From Symsagittifera roscoffensis (Eukaryota > Xenacoelomorpha > Acoela > Convolutidae): DNA of 64,000 nt. The position numbers and the translations under genes were made by a program. Each line of letters opens with the position of its first letter. Position 1 is the first letter of the stretch. The stretch is taken from NCBI RefSeq assembly GCF_963678635.1, contig NC_087063.1:28532599-28596598 (forward strand), given 5' to 3'. Shown here piece after piece: positions 1 through 9,100 of the stretch. The notes beneath the pieces were generated by a model that was given only the letters and a program-made list of their open reading frames with translations, ran no database searches and was not told the origin of the DNA.

Positions 1-276
1 GTGGTCTTAGATACAATTCGCAATTTTGAGGATCATTTAGAGAGTATGCTTGCCGTATATCTAGACCGGGATGTATTTTACGTATGTCTCGCAGTTCGCG
101 GGGTGGGGTATGTGCCATCCTTCTTCGCGGACTTAAACGAATCACTAATTCGAGCTGTGGCGCCGATTCTGCCGGCTGAAACGTTGAGTCAGCTGGAGAC
201 TGAGTTAGAGGAGTACCTCTATATTGGTGATATCGTTGCAGAGTTGTACGGCGTGCGTGCACGACAGTTAGAGTAA
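1..276 (+). CDS. C-terminal part of unrecognised protein (open at window edge)
   Basis: The frame is open from the first base and ends at a TAA (274-276), giving 91 residues. The first codon is GTG, so this is probably the tail of a longer ORF or a last exon, not a complete gene. The product is acidic and hydrophobic-helical, with acidic leucine-rich stretches near its end, and has no Cys/His cluster or catalytic motif. GC content is higher than in the following spacer, as expected for coding DNA. I do not recognise a family. The ORF that starts at 63567 has a similar acidic, helical look but I see no convincing alignment between the two. Confidence 0.45.
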   Translation: MVLDTIRNFEDHLESMLAVYLDRDVFYVCLAVRGVGYVPSFFADLNESLIRAVAPILPAETLSQLETELEEYLYIGDIVAELYGVRARQLE

Positions 277-608
277 CTCGAAAAACTTTTAAAACTTCAT
301 TTAACGTGTAATCTGGATTTTGTATATATCCTTCGATTTTGATTTATTTTCTATTTCTCATATTTGTTGTTTCTGTTGAGTAAGACTAGACGATGGTATA
401 GCGAAGTGTTTTGGGAATATCCATGATTAACATTTAAATTTTAACTTGAATTTCGTAAAATTCAGCAGCTAAACGAATGAGGCTAAAGTTCTATTTGTTA
501 AACAAAAGGTCGCGATTACGTGCTTGTTTAACCGAATGTTTTTCATTTTAGCTTTAAACTCTTTTTAAAATGAGTGTCAAAAGGTAAAATGTACTTGAGT
601 TGAACTGA
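277..608. other. AT-rich spacer, no gene seen
   Basis: AT-rich sequence with stops in all frames. No RNA gene or repeat was recognised. Confidence 0.5.
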
Positions 609-863
609 TTGGTAATAAGAAATAATTTTTTCAGTTGTTTGATAATGTGTTTTTCTGTTGCCTTTGGTAACAATTCTGTGTTCTGCTGCTTTAATGGCAG
701 CTTTGTTAATTCTGCTGCTGGGCCTCTTTGGTCCACGCGTTCCTCTCTGTGTCCCCCTCTCGAGGAGGAAGCTTTCCCGCGGGCGGTGGTTTTGGTTGCA
801 GTGGGCGTGTTTATCTTGCTGTGTGGTCTGGCCTGCTGTTTCCTCTTCCGACAGGAAGAGTAG
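609..863 (+). CDS. Possible small membrane protein or exon
   Basis: An 84-codon frame starting at ATG 609. Its last third holds a strongly hydrophobic run of about 22 residues, rich in V, L, F, G and C, followed by a short charged end (RQEE), which looks like a single membrane-spanning segment. GC content rises sharply between about 720 and 860, which supports coding sequence. A second frame (658-867) is also open and hydrophobic, so the true frame is uncertain and this could be one exon of a spliced gene. No family recognised. Confidence 0.25.
   Translation: MVIRNNFFSCLIMCFSVAFGNNSVFCCFNGSFVNSAAGPLWSTRSSLCPPLEEEAFPRAVVLVAVGVFILLCGLACCFLFRQEE
843..860 (+). other. Perfect 7-bp hairpin
   Basis: CTCTTCC, loop GACA, GGAAGAG. 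It overlaps the end of the small hydrophobic ORF and its stop codon. Confidence 0.5.
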
Positions 864-867
864 TTAG

Positions 868-930
868 AACATTGAAATTACGAAGTTAGAACATTGAAAT
901 TACGAGTTCACATTGAAATTACGTGAACTC
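868..930 (+). repeat. Three ACATTGAAATTACG repeats ending in a perfect hairpin
   Basis: The 14-mer ACATTGAAATTACG (last copy CACATTGAAATTACG) occurs three times in tandem with spacers of a few bases. The third copy is flanked by GAGTTCAC (904-911) and GTGAACTC (923-930), a perfect 8-bp stem with an 11-nt loop made of the repeat itself. Confidence 0.55.
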
Positions 931-1417
931 AATTAGCTTTAAGCGCAGTTTTTTGTAGCCATAGAGGCTTTCTTGTTTTAGAAGTTGCGTTTTATTGAAT
1001 TCAGTATTTTTTTTTTTTTTTCTTTAACATATTGGTGTGCGCTCAAGGTAGTTTTTGTGCTTTAGATGTTGGTTCGCCGTTGGCAAGTATTCATAATTCA
1101 TAGTTTCGTGATTTCATTTAACTGTTTCATTTGCATTTTATTTATATTTATTGTGATCAATTTGATACTTGAGCGAAGCATCCGCCGGTTGCCTTCTCAG
1201 GAGCCAAGGGTGTTTTGCTTGAGTTGGTCTGTTGTTCGGTTCGACGGTCATCTGCTAGCTTTTACGGCTATAGGATGGCAGTTTGTCGTTTATATCTGCG
1301 ACAATTGATCTTGTGCGTAGTTGACGCTTTGAGACAATGTCTCGGCGTCCTATAGTGCAATTTTCATTCAAATGACATTTTGGCTCTGATCTTCAGATAA
1401 TTATTGAAGTGTTCGAA
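931..1417. other. Spacer upstream of the zinc-finger/OTU gene
   Basis: No supported gene. Contains a 17-T run near 1010 and, at 1031-1046, a 16-mer (ATTGGTGTGCGCTCAA) whose exact reverse complement lies at 11067-11082, at the candidate primer-binding site of element A. An open frame at 1066-1308 looks non-coding. Confidence 0.4.
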
Positions 1418-2810
1418 ATGGAGCTATCGCAAATTGAATCCTTTCAATTTTTCCTCACCAATTGTGACAATGATGACACCCTAAAGGAGCGATTAACTCA
1501 ACAACAGTTGGTGTACATGCGGAGGGCAGTCAGGTATCTGTCCCTCGATGAAGGTGGTAATTTGGTGGATAGTCATTCGAAATTGCGGGTGGCTACTCCT
1601 GAGAATGTTGCAAAGGTGTTTTGGGAGATTCACTTGGGGAAGCGAAAACACATTAAAGATACTGAAACTCTCGTGAAACACGCAAGGAAGAGGGGTTGGT
1701 GCGCTCCTAAGCATTTGGGTGGAATGAAAGCCGCAATGAGCGAGTACGTAGTAATTAATGGGTCCTGCCACTTTTCCTTTTGAAGTCCGCATTATTTTAT
1801 TCTTTTTCAGGCAAATCCGTTCGTGCCATATCTGTTTCCTCGAGAACCATGGGGAGCGAGAATTCAAGTGTAGGGCGCTGGGGGATGACCGAAAGATTGA
1901 ATTGTGTAAGATGTTCGGTTATACCTTTCGACAGAATAAAGTCGTGGCCCCTAATGAGATGTTCATAGTCGGGAAGCCAGATGTCAGTGTCGATGCTAAA
2001 CACGCCGAGGTTAAGGGGAAGTGTTTCTTCTCCTCCATATTTCACTCGATCGTCGGTGTGAAGTCAGGTAAATCATATTTGGCTGGTTTCTTTTAGTGCA
2101 ATTACGATGTCGGAGTTTCTGAGTTTTGTTTTTGTTATAAACCCTTCTAAACTTGCTAAAGACTCTAAGTTGATTCGACAAGCGGTTGGGCAGACGATGC
2201 AGCAACCGGACTTCCTAGATATATGCAAAAGGCGCTTAGGCTTTAGGCCAAGCCTGTTCGAGATCGAAGAGTTAACGAGGGTACAAAACTCCGTGGGAGA
2301 TCATTGGGTAAAATTTATTTTTCCTCAAAGTTTGTTCTTTTGGCTGATTTGCACTGGTGTATTTGATTTCTTGGTTTTGTGTTTACAGTTTCTGGGGGCC
2401 GCGGTCACAATGGAAGTAGACCTAATGGTCTACTGGAAGTATGTAAATGAAGGCGCATGGTTTCGTTATCCGTGCTCAGAAGAGCCTGCTGGGTCCCGCG
2501 GATGTATCTTCATCCAGGCTGGGTGCAAACGGATTGGGGAACCCTACCATGCGGAGCCACTCATGAACATTCCCGTAAAGAGGTAATAACATTGGCTTTT
2601 GCTGTTCAATGGCTTACATATTCAGTTTTTGCGCTATCTTAATAGAATTTTTGCGATTATTTGCGGAATTTTCACGCTTTTTTTTTTCTATTTAGTATTG
2701 TTGGCGAATTTAATGCATCTGAGGTGAATGGTGAGTTGGGTCCGAGGGCTGTAAAAAGGCTCCGTTCAGATTCACCTCATTATTATGAGTCGTCTGATGA
2801 CTCAAGTTGA
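1418..2810 (+). CDS. Five-exon gene: H2C2 integrase-type zinc finger plus OTU-like cysteine protease domain
   Basis: Proposed exons are 1418-1743, 1811-2067, 2162-2307, 2389-2582 and 2696-2810, giving 345 residues with matching phases at every junction. Introns are 67-113 bp; three end in TTTTTCAG, TTTACAG or TATTTAG, and the second acceptor (2160-2161) is weaker and less certain. Residues about 60-120 carry H72-x5-H78 and C114-x2-C117 with the hydrophobic pattern of the integrase H2C2 zinc-binding domain; the His and Cys pairs are in separate exons. Residues about 150-305 look like an OTU domain: GKCFFSSIF places the candidate nucleophile at C180 and PYHAEPL the candidate His at H297, about 117 residues apart. 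The tail is basic then acidic (KRLRSD..., ...ESSDDSS). OTU proteins cleave ubiquitin chains, but activity here is unproven. An ATG at 1418 was chosen over the upstream GTG. Introns argue for a host or captured gene, not active retroelement coding. Confidence 0.55.
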
Positions 2811-3824
2811 GACTGGACTTATCAAACTCTTTCAACTTTTGTAATCAGAGTCATTTCTTATGTATATCTTCAAGTTAATATATGATTTCTGTACTCAAAA
2901 CGCTCGCTAATGGTGTTAATATCAATCCTGGTTAACCGTACGATAGCGTCGTGAGGTTAGGTGACTTAAAAGTGAGTTATTATCAAGGTTTTTTCTTGGG
3001 ACACGGCCCAATCCTTTGGACCGGAATAGGAAAATTTTTTTTCTTCAGATTTGTTCTAACCATGCTAGATCGACGGGGAAGGGTCGATAACCTACCCTTG
3101 TTGGAGAGTTTTTTGACCTAAAATAATTTTTTCGAGAGTTATCGATTTTCAAAGTTGGTGATTTTCGCGTTTTTTCGTATTTTTCCACTATTTTTGGCCA
3201 AAGATGTGCTCCAGAGTACTCGTCCAGTCCATATTTTTGCTTTACTGGCTGATTCAGAATGTTTTACGATCACAAAGAGCCATTAAAGGTGTCAAAAGGA
3301 ATTTTCTCCATGTTTTGCATATTTTTCATCTGTGATTCTGAGAGGATTTTCGCCTTTTTTTTTTTTTTTTTCGTTTTTGTCAACTTTGATCATTTTTGAT
3401 ACTTTTTTTTTTCACAATGGCTGCCTCCGGCGCTGCCCACAGGGGACATGAAGTGTGTATGATCAGTGGCTAGCAAAATTTTTAAGTTTTTGATGCATTT
3501 TTGAGAAAATTTTAGCCAATTTTTGATTATGCCGTGAAATTTTTCCGCTGGAAAGACTGCTTTAGTGACCGATTTTAAGTAATTGGTTACGAGGTGGTGC
3601 CATGGAGATGGCACCATCCAATGTACTGTAACATGATCGTTATACGGCATACACTAAATCGTGTTAATTCTACGTTTTTGTTCTAGATTTCTAGAGGAGA
3701 CGACTACTCATATTCATCACTTTCATCAGTTTCATCATGGCTGTGTCGTCTTCTTCATCAGGTCGTTCAGATTTTGCTATCAGATCACTGTTGAAGTAGC
3801 GTATTAAGCAGGTTAGGTTTGTGG
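2811..3824. other. AT-rich spacer, probable 3' end of element A (minus strand)
   Basis: No gene supported. T-rich runs near 3355-3410 would be purine-rich on the minus strand, where the polypurine tract of element A is expected, but I could not find a repeat of the sequence upstream of its primer-binding site, so no LTR is called. A short acidic frame (Asp/Glu-rich) follows the macro ORF stop on the minus strand near 3690-3780. Confidence 0.35.
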
Positions 3825-4406
3825 TTACATGTAGAGATATACTTTGATATCCGTGTTGTAAAAGACGTCCGCTATCATCTGATAAACTGTTTCAAAACTG
3901 AGTCCGTCAAGTCCGCATCCGAGTTTTGGTAATGCAATTTCCTTTATTCCGTGACGATTTAGCTGCGCTCGTAGTTGACACAAGCTGACTGACAGGTGAT
4001 AATACATTGGTTTTTCAAAATACAGATTTTTTGTGATCAAATTATAGATGAATTTCTTGTCGGTTGGTTCGAAATATGCGATCGAGGATCCTATTTGGGG
4101 GTTTTCGATAGACAAAAGCGATGATTTGATTTCAGGGTAGGCCGCTGCTATCTGTTTTGCTAATCCTTTACCCATCGCGAAATCGCTCGATACGCAATGT
4201 GCAATTGGGCCAGGGAAATGGAGTATATTTCCCTTACCTAGTGTGATATTCGTCGTTATTCCGATAGTGTTTAATGTTGATGTTCCTTGGCCATCCTCTG
4301 TTTCGTCGTTTCGATTTTCGTTGCGTCGGCCACCTAATAATGTTTTGCACGCTTCACACTGTTTTTGATTACGTTTCCTTTTTCTTCGCGGGTTAATCCT
4401 AAATTT
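3825..4406 (-). CDS. Macro domain (TARG1/OARD1-like ADP-ribose hydrolase fold), third ORF of element A
   Basis: Frame open from 4406 (just after a TGA) to the TAA at 3825, 193 codons; it overlaps the end of pol by 73 nt in the -1 frame. The N-terminal part is basic with a C-x2-C pair (CEAC), then an acidic linker, then a complete macro domain: first strand NITLGKGNI, the ligand-loop region AHCVSSDFAMGKGLA, LITK, and LPKLGCGLD. The Lys of LITK and the Asp of GCGLD match K84 and D125 of human TARG1, which removes ADP-ribose from acidic residues. The first Met in frame (4175) lies after the first strand and ligand loop, so starting there would give a broken fold. This favours expression as a -1 frameshift fusion to Pol or from a spliced RNA. 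It sits where env would be. Codons and length show no internal stop. Confidence 0.85.
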   Translation of the reverse strand, partial: KFRINPRRKRKRNQKQCEACKTLLGGRRNENRNDETEDGQGTSTLNTIGITTNITLGKGNILHFPGPIAHCVSSDFAMGKGLAKQIAAAYPEIKSSLLSIENPQIGSSIAYFEPTDKKFIYNLITKNLYFEKPMYYHLSVSLCQLRAQLNRHGIKEIALPKLGCGLDGLSFETVYQMIADVFYNTDIKVYLYM

Positions 4407-6175
4407 TCATTGGCCGTAGCGACTTGGTCTTGAATTGATTTTTTTCGAGCCGCTGCATCACATCGCGGTGTGAATGTGGTTGGTGCTCTTTCGTGTCCTC
4501 CGATCGTTCGCATTCCGTATCTACGTACTACTAACGGTGGTGGCGTGATTTCTCGTCGCTGAACACGTTTATTAAATTGTACTCGTTGAGCGTGAATTCT
4601 GTCACGTGCTTCAAATGCGGCTTGTCGCTGCGGTCTCTGGTTTTGCGTTTGAACAGGGTCTGGTTCTTGGAATAGTAAATCTAAATTAAGTGTATCATCA
4701 TCATCATTCCGTTCGTTTTGTACGTGAGTATTATGCACATCATCGTTGTTCTGCTGTTCTTCAGGGTCTGGAAATTGAATATCACCTTGTGGTTCTTCAT
4801 TATCGTTTTGATCGTTTACTTCATCTGCTGGTTCTTCTTGTATCTCAGCAGGTGGTGGGGCCACGATGGGTATCGGTGGCGCTATCATCGGCATTGGTGC
4901 AGGAATTGCTGGTGGTACGGGTGGTGCTACAGGGGCTGCTGCTCCTGGTGCTACTGCTAGTGGTACCGATAATTGGATTGTTGCTGGCTGCTGAGTTTGA
5001 GTGTTTATTTCGGAAGGTTGAATATCTTCTAAGAGCTGAGGTAATTGTCCGTCGAACAGTTCTGGTTCTCCTCGGTACTGTCCTAATGACGGATCTGTCA
5101 TAAATGTTGTTGGATCAATGCTTTCTAGGTCTTCTGGTTCTTGTTGAGGCACAACTGGCTTCAATCGAATCCGATGAACACATTGCGTATATAGCGTTCC
5201 TATTTTTCGGATGAGATAATTTGAGTTGGTCAGAACCTTTTCTACTCTATAGAGAGGTATCCACACTTGTTTTGATTGTTTTCCGAAATCTGATTGTGTT
5301 GTTAATTTAGGATTGAGAAGAAAGCAGTATGAATGAAGCTGGAGCGGTTGTGCTAATGCTTTCTGATCGTAATATCCGCGATATCGTTGATATGAGTCAA
5401 TGATATTCTGTTTAGTTTCTTTAAATTTCTCTAACATTGCGTCTTGCATTGAGGTTACAAAATCTGATTCAGCAGTTATTGATTCGAGTGCTGTGGTTGA
5501 AAAACGAAGGTCAAGTGGTTTGGTTGGCTCTCGTCCATGAAAAATTGCGCTAGGGCTACATCCTATTGATGAATAGTACGATGTATTATGAATAAACGTT
5601 GCTAACGGGACGTACTTGTGCCAATCAGACCATTCTTCGTTTGTATTCAGCTTCAAGATTCGTTTGAGTGCTGCGTGAGATCGTTCAACGAGTCCGATCG
5701 TCTGTGGGTGTTTGAGTGTTGCTTGACTGATTTGTATCTCCAATAGCGATGTAAGCTCATGCATTAGTTTCGATGTAAATGCACTTCCTAGATCTGACAA
5801 GATTCGTTTCGGGACGTAGCTATGGGTAAAGAAAATTTTCGTCAGTTCCCTCGCAATTGTATCCGCTGACACATTTGTCAGTGGTATTGCAAACAGGTAT
5901 TTAGAAAAGACATCAATTCCAGTAAGGACAAATTTATAAACTGTGGATCGAAATGGTCCTACGATGTCAATTTGCATCATGTCGCCTGGGAACGATTGTA
6001 ATGATGAAACTGGTTGTAATGGAGGGGTTTGGTATCTGCTGGAGTTTTTCTTCAGTTGGAGACAAGTCAGGCAATTCTTGATGATATGCAGAAGAAACTC
6101 TGTGAATCCTGGAAAGTAGAATCTCTTCCTGAATTCCTCTATGGTTCTGCCCATTCCGAGATGTCCTCCACTCGG
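4334..6175 (-). CDS. Integrase and long acidic/proline-rich tail (3' part of element A pol)
   Basis: Same frame as the upstream pol ORF, after the TAA at 6176-6178. The zinc finger is split by that stop: one His is in LHN just before it, the second in GGHLGM just after, then C-x2-C (NCLTC). The catalytic core has D in MQIDIVG, D in LSDLGSAF and E in GLVERSH, with exactly 35 residues between the last two (D-35-E). A GPY/F-like segment (WIPLYRVEKV) follows. The last 250 residues are unusual: Pro/Ala-rich, then very acidic (a DDDD run), then basic. Integrase joins the cDNA to host DNA. The ORF ends in TAG at 4334-4336, overlapping the macro ORF. Confidence 0.85.
   Translation of the reverse strand, partial: PSGGHLGMGRTIEEFRKRFYFPGFTEFLLHIIKNCLTCLQLKKNSSRYQTPPLQPVSSLQSFPGDMMQIDIVGPFRSTVYKFVLTGIDVFSKYLFAIPLTNVSADTIARELTKIFFTHSYVPKRILSDLGSAFTSKLMHELTSLLEIQISQATLKHPQTIGLVERSHAALKRILKLNTNEEWSDWHKYVPLATFIHNTSYYSSIGCSPSAIFHGREPTKPLDLRFSTTALESITAESDFVTSMQDAMLEKFKETKQNIIDSYQRYRGYYDQKALAQPLQLHSYCFLLNPKLTTQSDFGKQSKQVWIPLYRVEKVLTNSNYLIRKIGTLYTQCVHRIRLKPVVPQQEPEDLESIDPTTFMTDPSLGQYRGEPELFDGQLPQLLEDIQPSEINTQTQQPATIQLSVPLAVAPGAAAPVAPPVPPAIPAPMPMIAPPIPIVAPPPAEIQEEPADEVNDQNDNEEPQGDIQFPDPEEQQNNDDVHNTHVQNERNDDDDTLNLDLLFQEPDPVQTQNQRPQRQAAFEARDRIHAQRVQFNKRVQRREITPPPLVVRRYGMRTIGGHERAPTTFTPRCDAAARKKSIQDQVATANENLGLTREEKGNVIKNSVKRAKHY
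4361..4367 (-). promoter_or_regulatory. Near-canonical slippery heptamer before the element A pol stop
   Basis: C AAA AAC in phase with pol (codons ATC AAA AAC), 24 nt before the pol TAG and inside the pol/macro overlap. A -1 slip here would enter the macro frame. The first base departs from the X XXY YYZ rule (A expected), so the site may be weakened by mutation. Confidence 0.4.
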
Positions 6176-9100
6176 TTAGTTATGTAGACGGTACACGACT
6201 TCCTGCCACAGATGTTTGGGTAGGCAGTATTGATGGTATTTTACTTTGCCTGTGTCATCGAAGAATTTTCGGTAAAGAATTTGGTCTTTCAGTTCAAGTC
6301 GATTAAACTGCTTTGCGTATTTTTTCCGTTTGCTGTTCTCGTATTTCAAATCTGGGATTTCGTTAAGAAGTATCCACTTTATGACTTCCTCAATGTCGGG
6401 ATCCTTGCTTTGTTCCTCCTTCAAATTCAGTGGTTCATTTCTGTTTTGTATATCCGAAAAAACATCTGCTGGATCGGGGTATTCGATTGCTGATATTGCT
6501 GGTTTCATTAGTCGTACAAGCGTTTGTGCTTCTAGTTCATCCGAGTTTTGTGTTATGGCTTGTTTTTGCAAGTATGTTTCGAGAAGGCCCACAGATTCCA
6601 GTTGTTGACGCAATTCGTTTGTCATCTGCATCTGTTCAGGGAATGCTTCCTGTATTTCCTCTACAGAGTTGAGTGATGCATCTGGTACTTTTGCCGTTGA
6701 ATCTATGTGTATTTCTCGTACTGGTATTTTGTCTGTTAGTCGCAAAGATAGAGATGCATTCGGATCTGTCTGCATGCGCGACAAAAAATCTGCTGCATGA
6801 TTTGCTTTTCCTGGTATGTGCGCTATGACAATGTTAAATGCTAAGACTCTGTCTAAGAAATTCCAAACGGATGGTGGTATTGACTTTGATTGAAAAAATT
6901 GTGTTAAGCTTCGATTATCTGTTAGAACGATTACAGGTTTTGTTGCACCCCAGATGAAGTGTGCAAAGTGGTCTAATGCGAAGTAGAGTGCTAAGAATTC
7001 CTTGTAGTAGATCGAAAATTTTAGTTGTGGTTCATTGAAAAGTCTTGATCCAAATGATACTGGTGCATAGGTTTTCGTTTTGCCTTTGTTTTCAGTGCTT
7101 ATGTAGTCCTCTACCATGAGAACAAATCCAGTTCCGTGATAACTTGCATCACAAAGGATCACATATTGCAAATCAGGCTTTGGTAATCTTAGTGTTATCG
7201 TCGTTGCTTGTAAAAGATCGTGTTTAAGTACTTCAAGACCTTTGTGGTGTTCTGGTAGAATTCTAAAATCAGCATCCTTTTTCAAAAGTCTGTAAAAGGG
7301 TAGTAATTTTTCTCCTAGGCTTGGCATATAGTTCCTAAAGAACTGTACAAATCCGATAAGTCTCTTGACTTGTTTCACAGTTTGCGGCATTCGTATATTA
7401 CGTAGGAATTTTTGTATTTTTACTTCTTCGGGGGAAACTCCCGCTGGTGTTACTATGTTGCCTAAGAATTTCATCTTTTCTGTGCCTATTTCGCATTTAC
7501 TTGGTGATAATTTCAGTCCTGATTTTTGGATACAATCAAAGATTTTAGACAAGGTTGGTATTAGTTCATCAAAAGTGTGCACTGCACTTCCTATATCATC
7601 CATGAACTGAGTACACATATCCCCTGCTAAGCATGGATCTAGGTAATGACGGATGAAAGAACTAAATCCGGTTACTGATTTGTTCAGACCTTGAGCTAGG
7701 CATTTATAGGCATAGGTGCGTGATGAAAAGTTAAATGCCAATAGTTGAACTGAGATGTCATCTGCCATTTGCACACAATGGTATGCTTGCGAGCAATCAA
7801 GCTTTGTAAACAGTTTCTTTCCGGCAAAATGATTTGAAGCATCTGTCATGTTTGAAATTGGGAAGTTGGCATTTAGATAGTCATTTTTGAGCGAATGGTT
7901 TATTCTTCTTAAGTCAATAAGCATTCTGAGTTTGCCTGATGGTTTTCGATGAGCAAACAGTGGACTACTGTACTTTGATTGTGATAACGTTGTTATTAAG
8001 CCAAAGTAGTGCATTAATGCTAGTTCAACCGTTAATTCCTTTCGTAGGTGGATTGGCGTTGGTGGACCTTGTGTATACAGGGGTCGTTGATGTTCCGGTG
8101 TGAGTTTAATTTGAAGTTCGGAATTATACCCGACATCAAATCGATGTTTGGCAAATACGTCTGAATATTTAACTAGTAAATTTTCTACTTCTGACCTTTG
8201 GGCGTTCGTGAGGATGGAATTTTCCCAATTGAACTGGCTTAGGAATGTCAATCTATCATGGTCATTCAATTTCGGTTCACAAAGTTCAAGTTTTTTAAAG
8301 TTGAGGATCTGATCGTAGATTTCTCTTTGAATCGGTGTAAGAAAATTAGGGTTTTCACACGTTTCCGGTGTCGGGAACCAAAATTTTTCATACTCTGGCT
8401 CAGGTTTGCTAATTTTCATGTTATCTGATTCATTCACTTGAATAAGTTGATTGATTTCATGCTCTAAATCCTCTGGATTATTCATTTTTGCGAGTGCTAA
8501 TGTCTGTGAATCAATTGGGATGATGTTACGAGTGTCTGTTGATCTTAAAATCGTAAAATTTGCTATTTTACTTCTGTTTGGTAGGGTTATTACGTGATCT
8601 GTAACGTTGAGTGCTGCAATATATAGTTTGCTGTCTGCTGTTGTTTCACTAATTGATGACATAAGTGCAATATTGGAGTCATCTTCAAATTCAGGGATTG
8701 GTAAAACTGTTCCAATAGTGTTTTTGATATTTGTTTCTGTGAAACATTCTAACAGTACTGTTTTCTTCGGTTGAATAACGTATTTCTGTGACAGAAGTAG
8801 GGCAAATCGTAGCGTAGGTTTCTTGTGTCGTTTTGAGGTAGGTGACTTGATTTCGTTGACTTGGATTGTCAATTCTGGAAATTTAAGAAGGTCATATTTT
8901 GGACAAATTTCTATGTTGTGCTTTTTATAAAATCCGTTTCCAAGTATCATAGAATTTGCTTTTGGGAGCACTAAAAAATTTTCTGTAAAGGTTTGCGCTG
9001 CGATTCGGAAACATATTATAGCTTCTGTATCTATTGGTACTAGTTGTCCAGCTGCCATTCGTACTCGTTTCAACTTTGGTTCTTGGGTCTGGATTACTTT

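Noticed and set aside
3690..3790. Env gene or fourth ORF after the macro domain of element A
   Set aside because: Only short acidic frames without a signal peptide or membrane segment.
4690..5103. Plus-strand ORF rich in His and Val
   Set aside because: It is the complement of the Pro/Ala/acidic tail of the element A integrase, which has the clear domain context.
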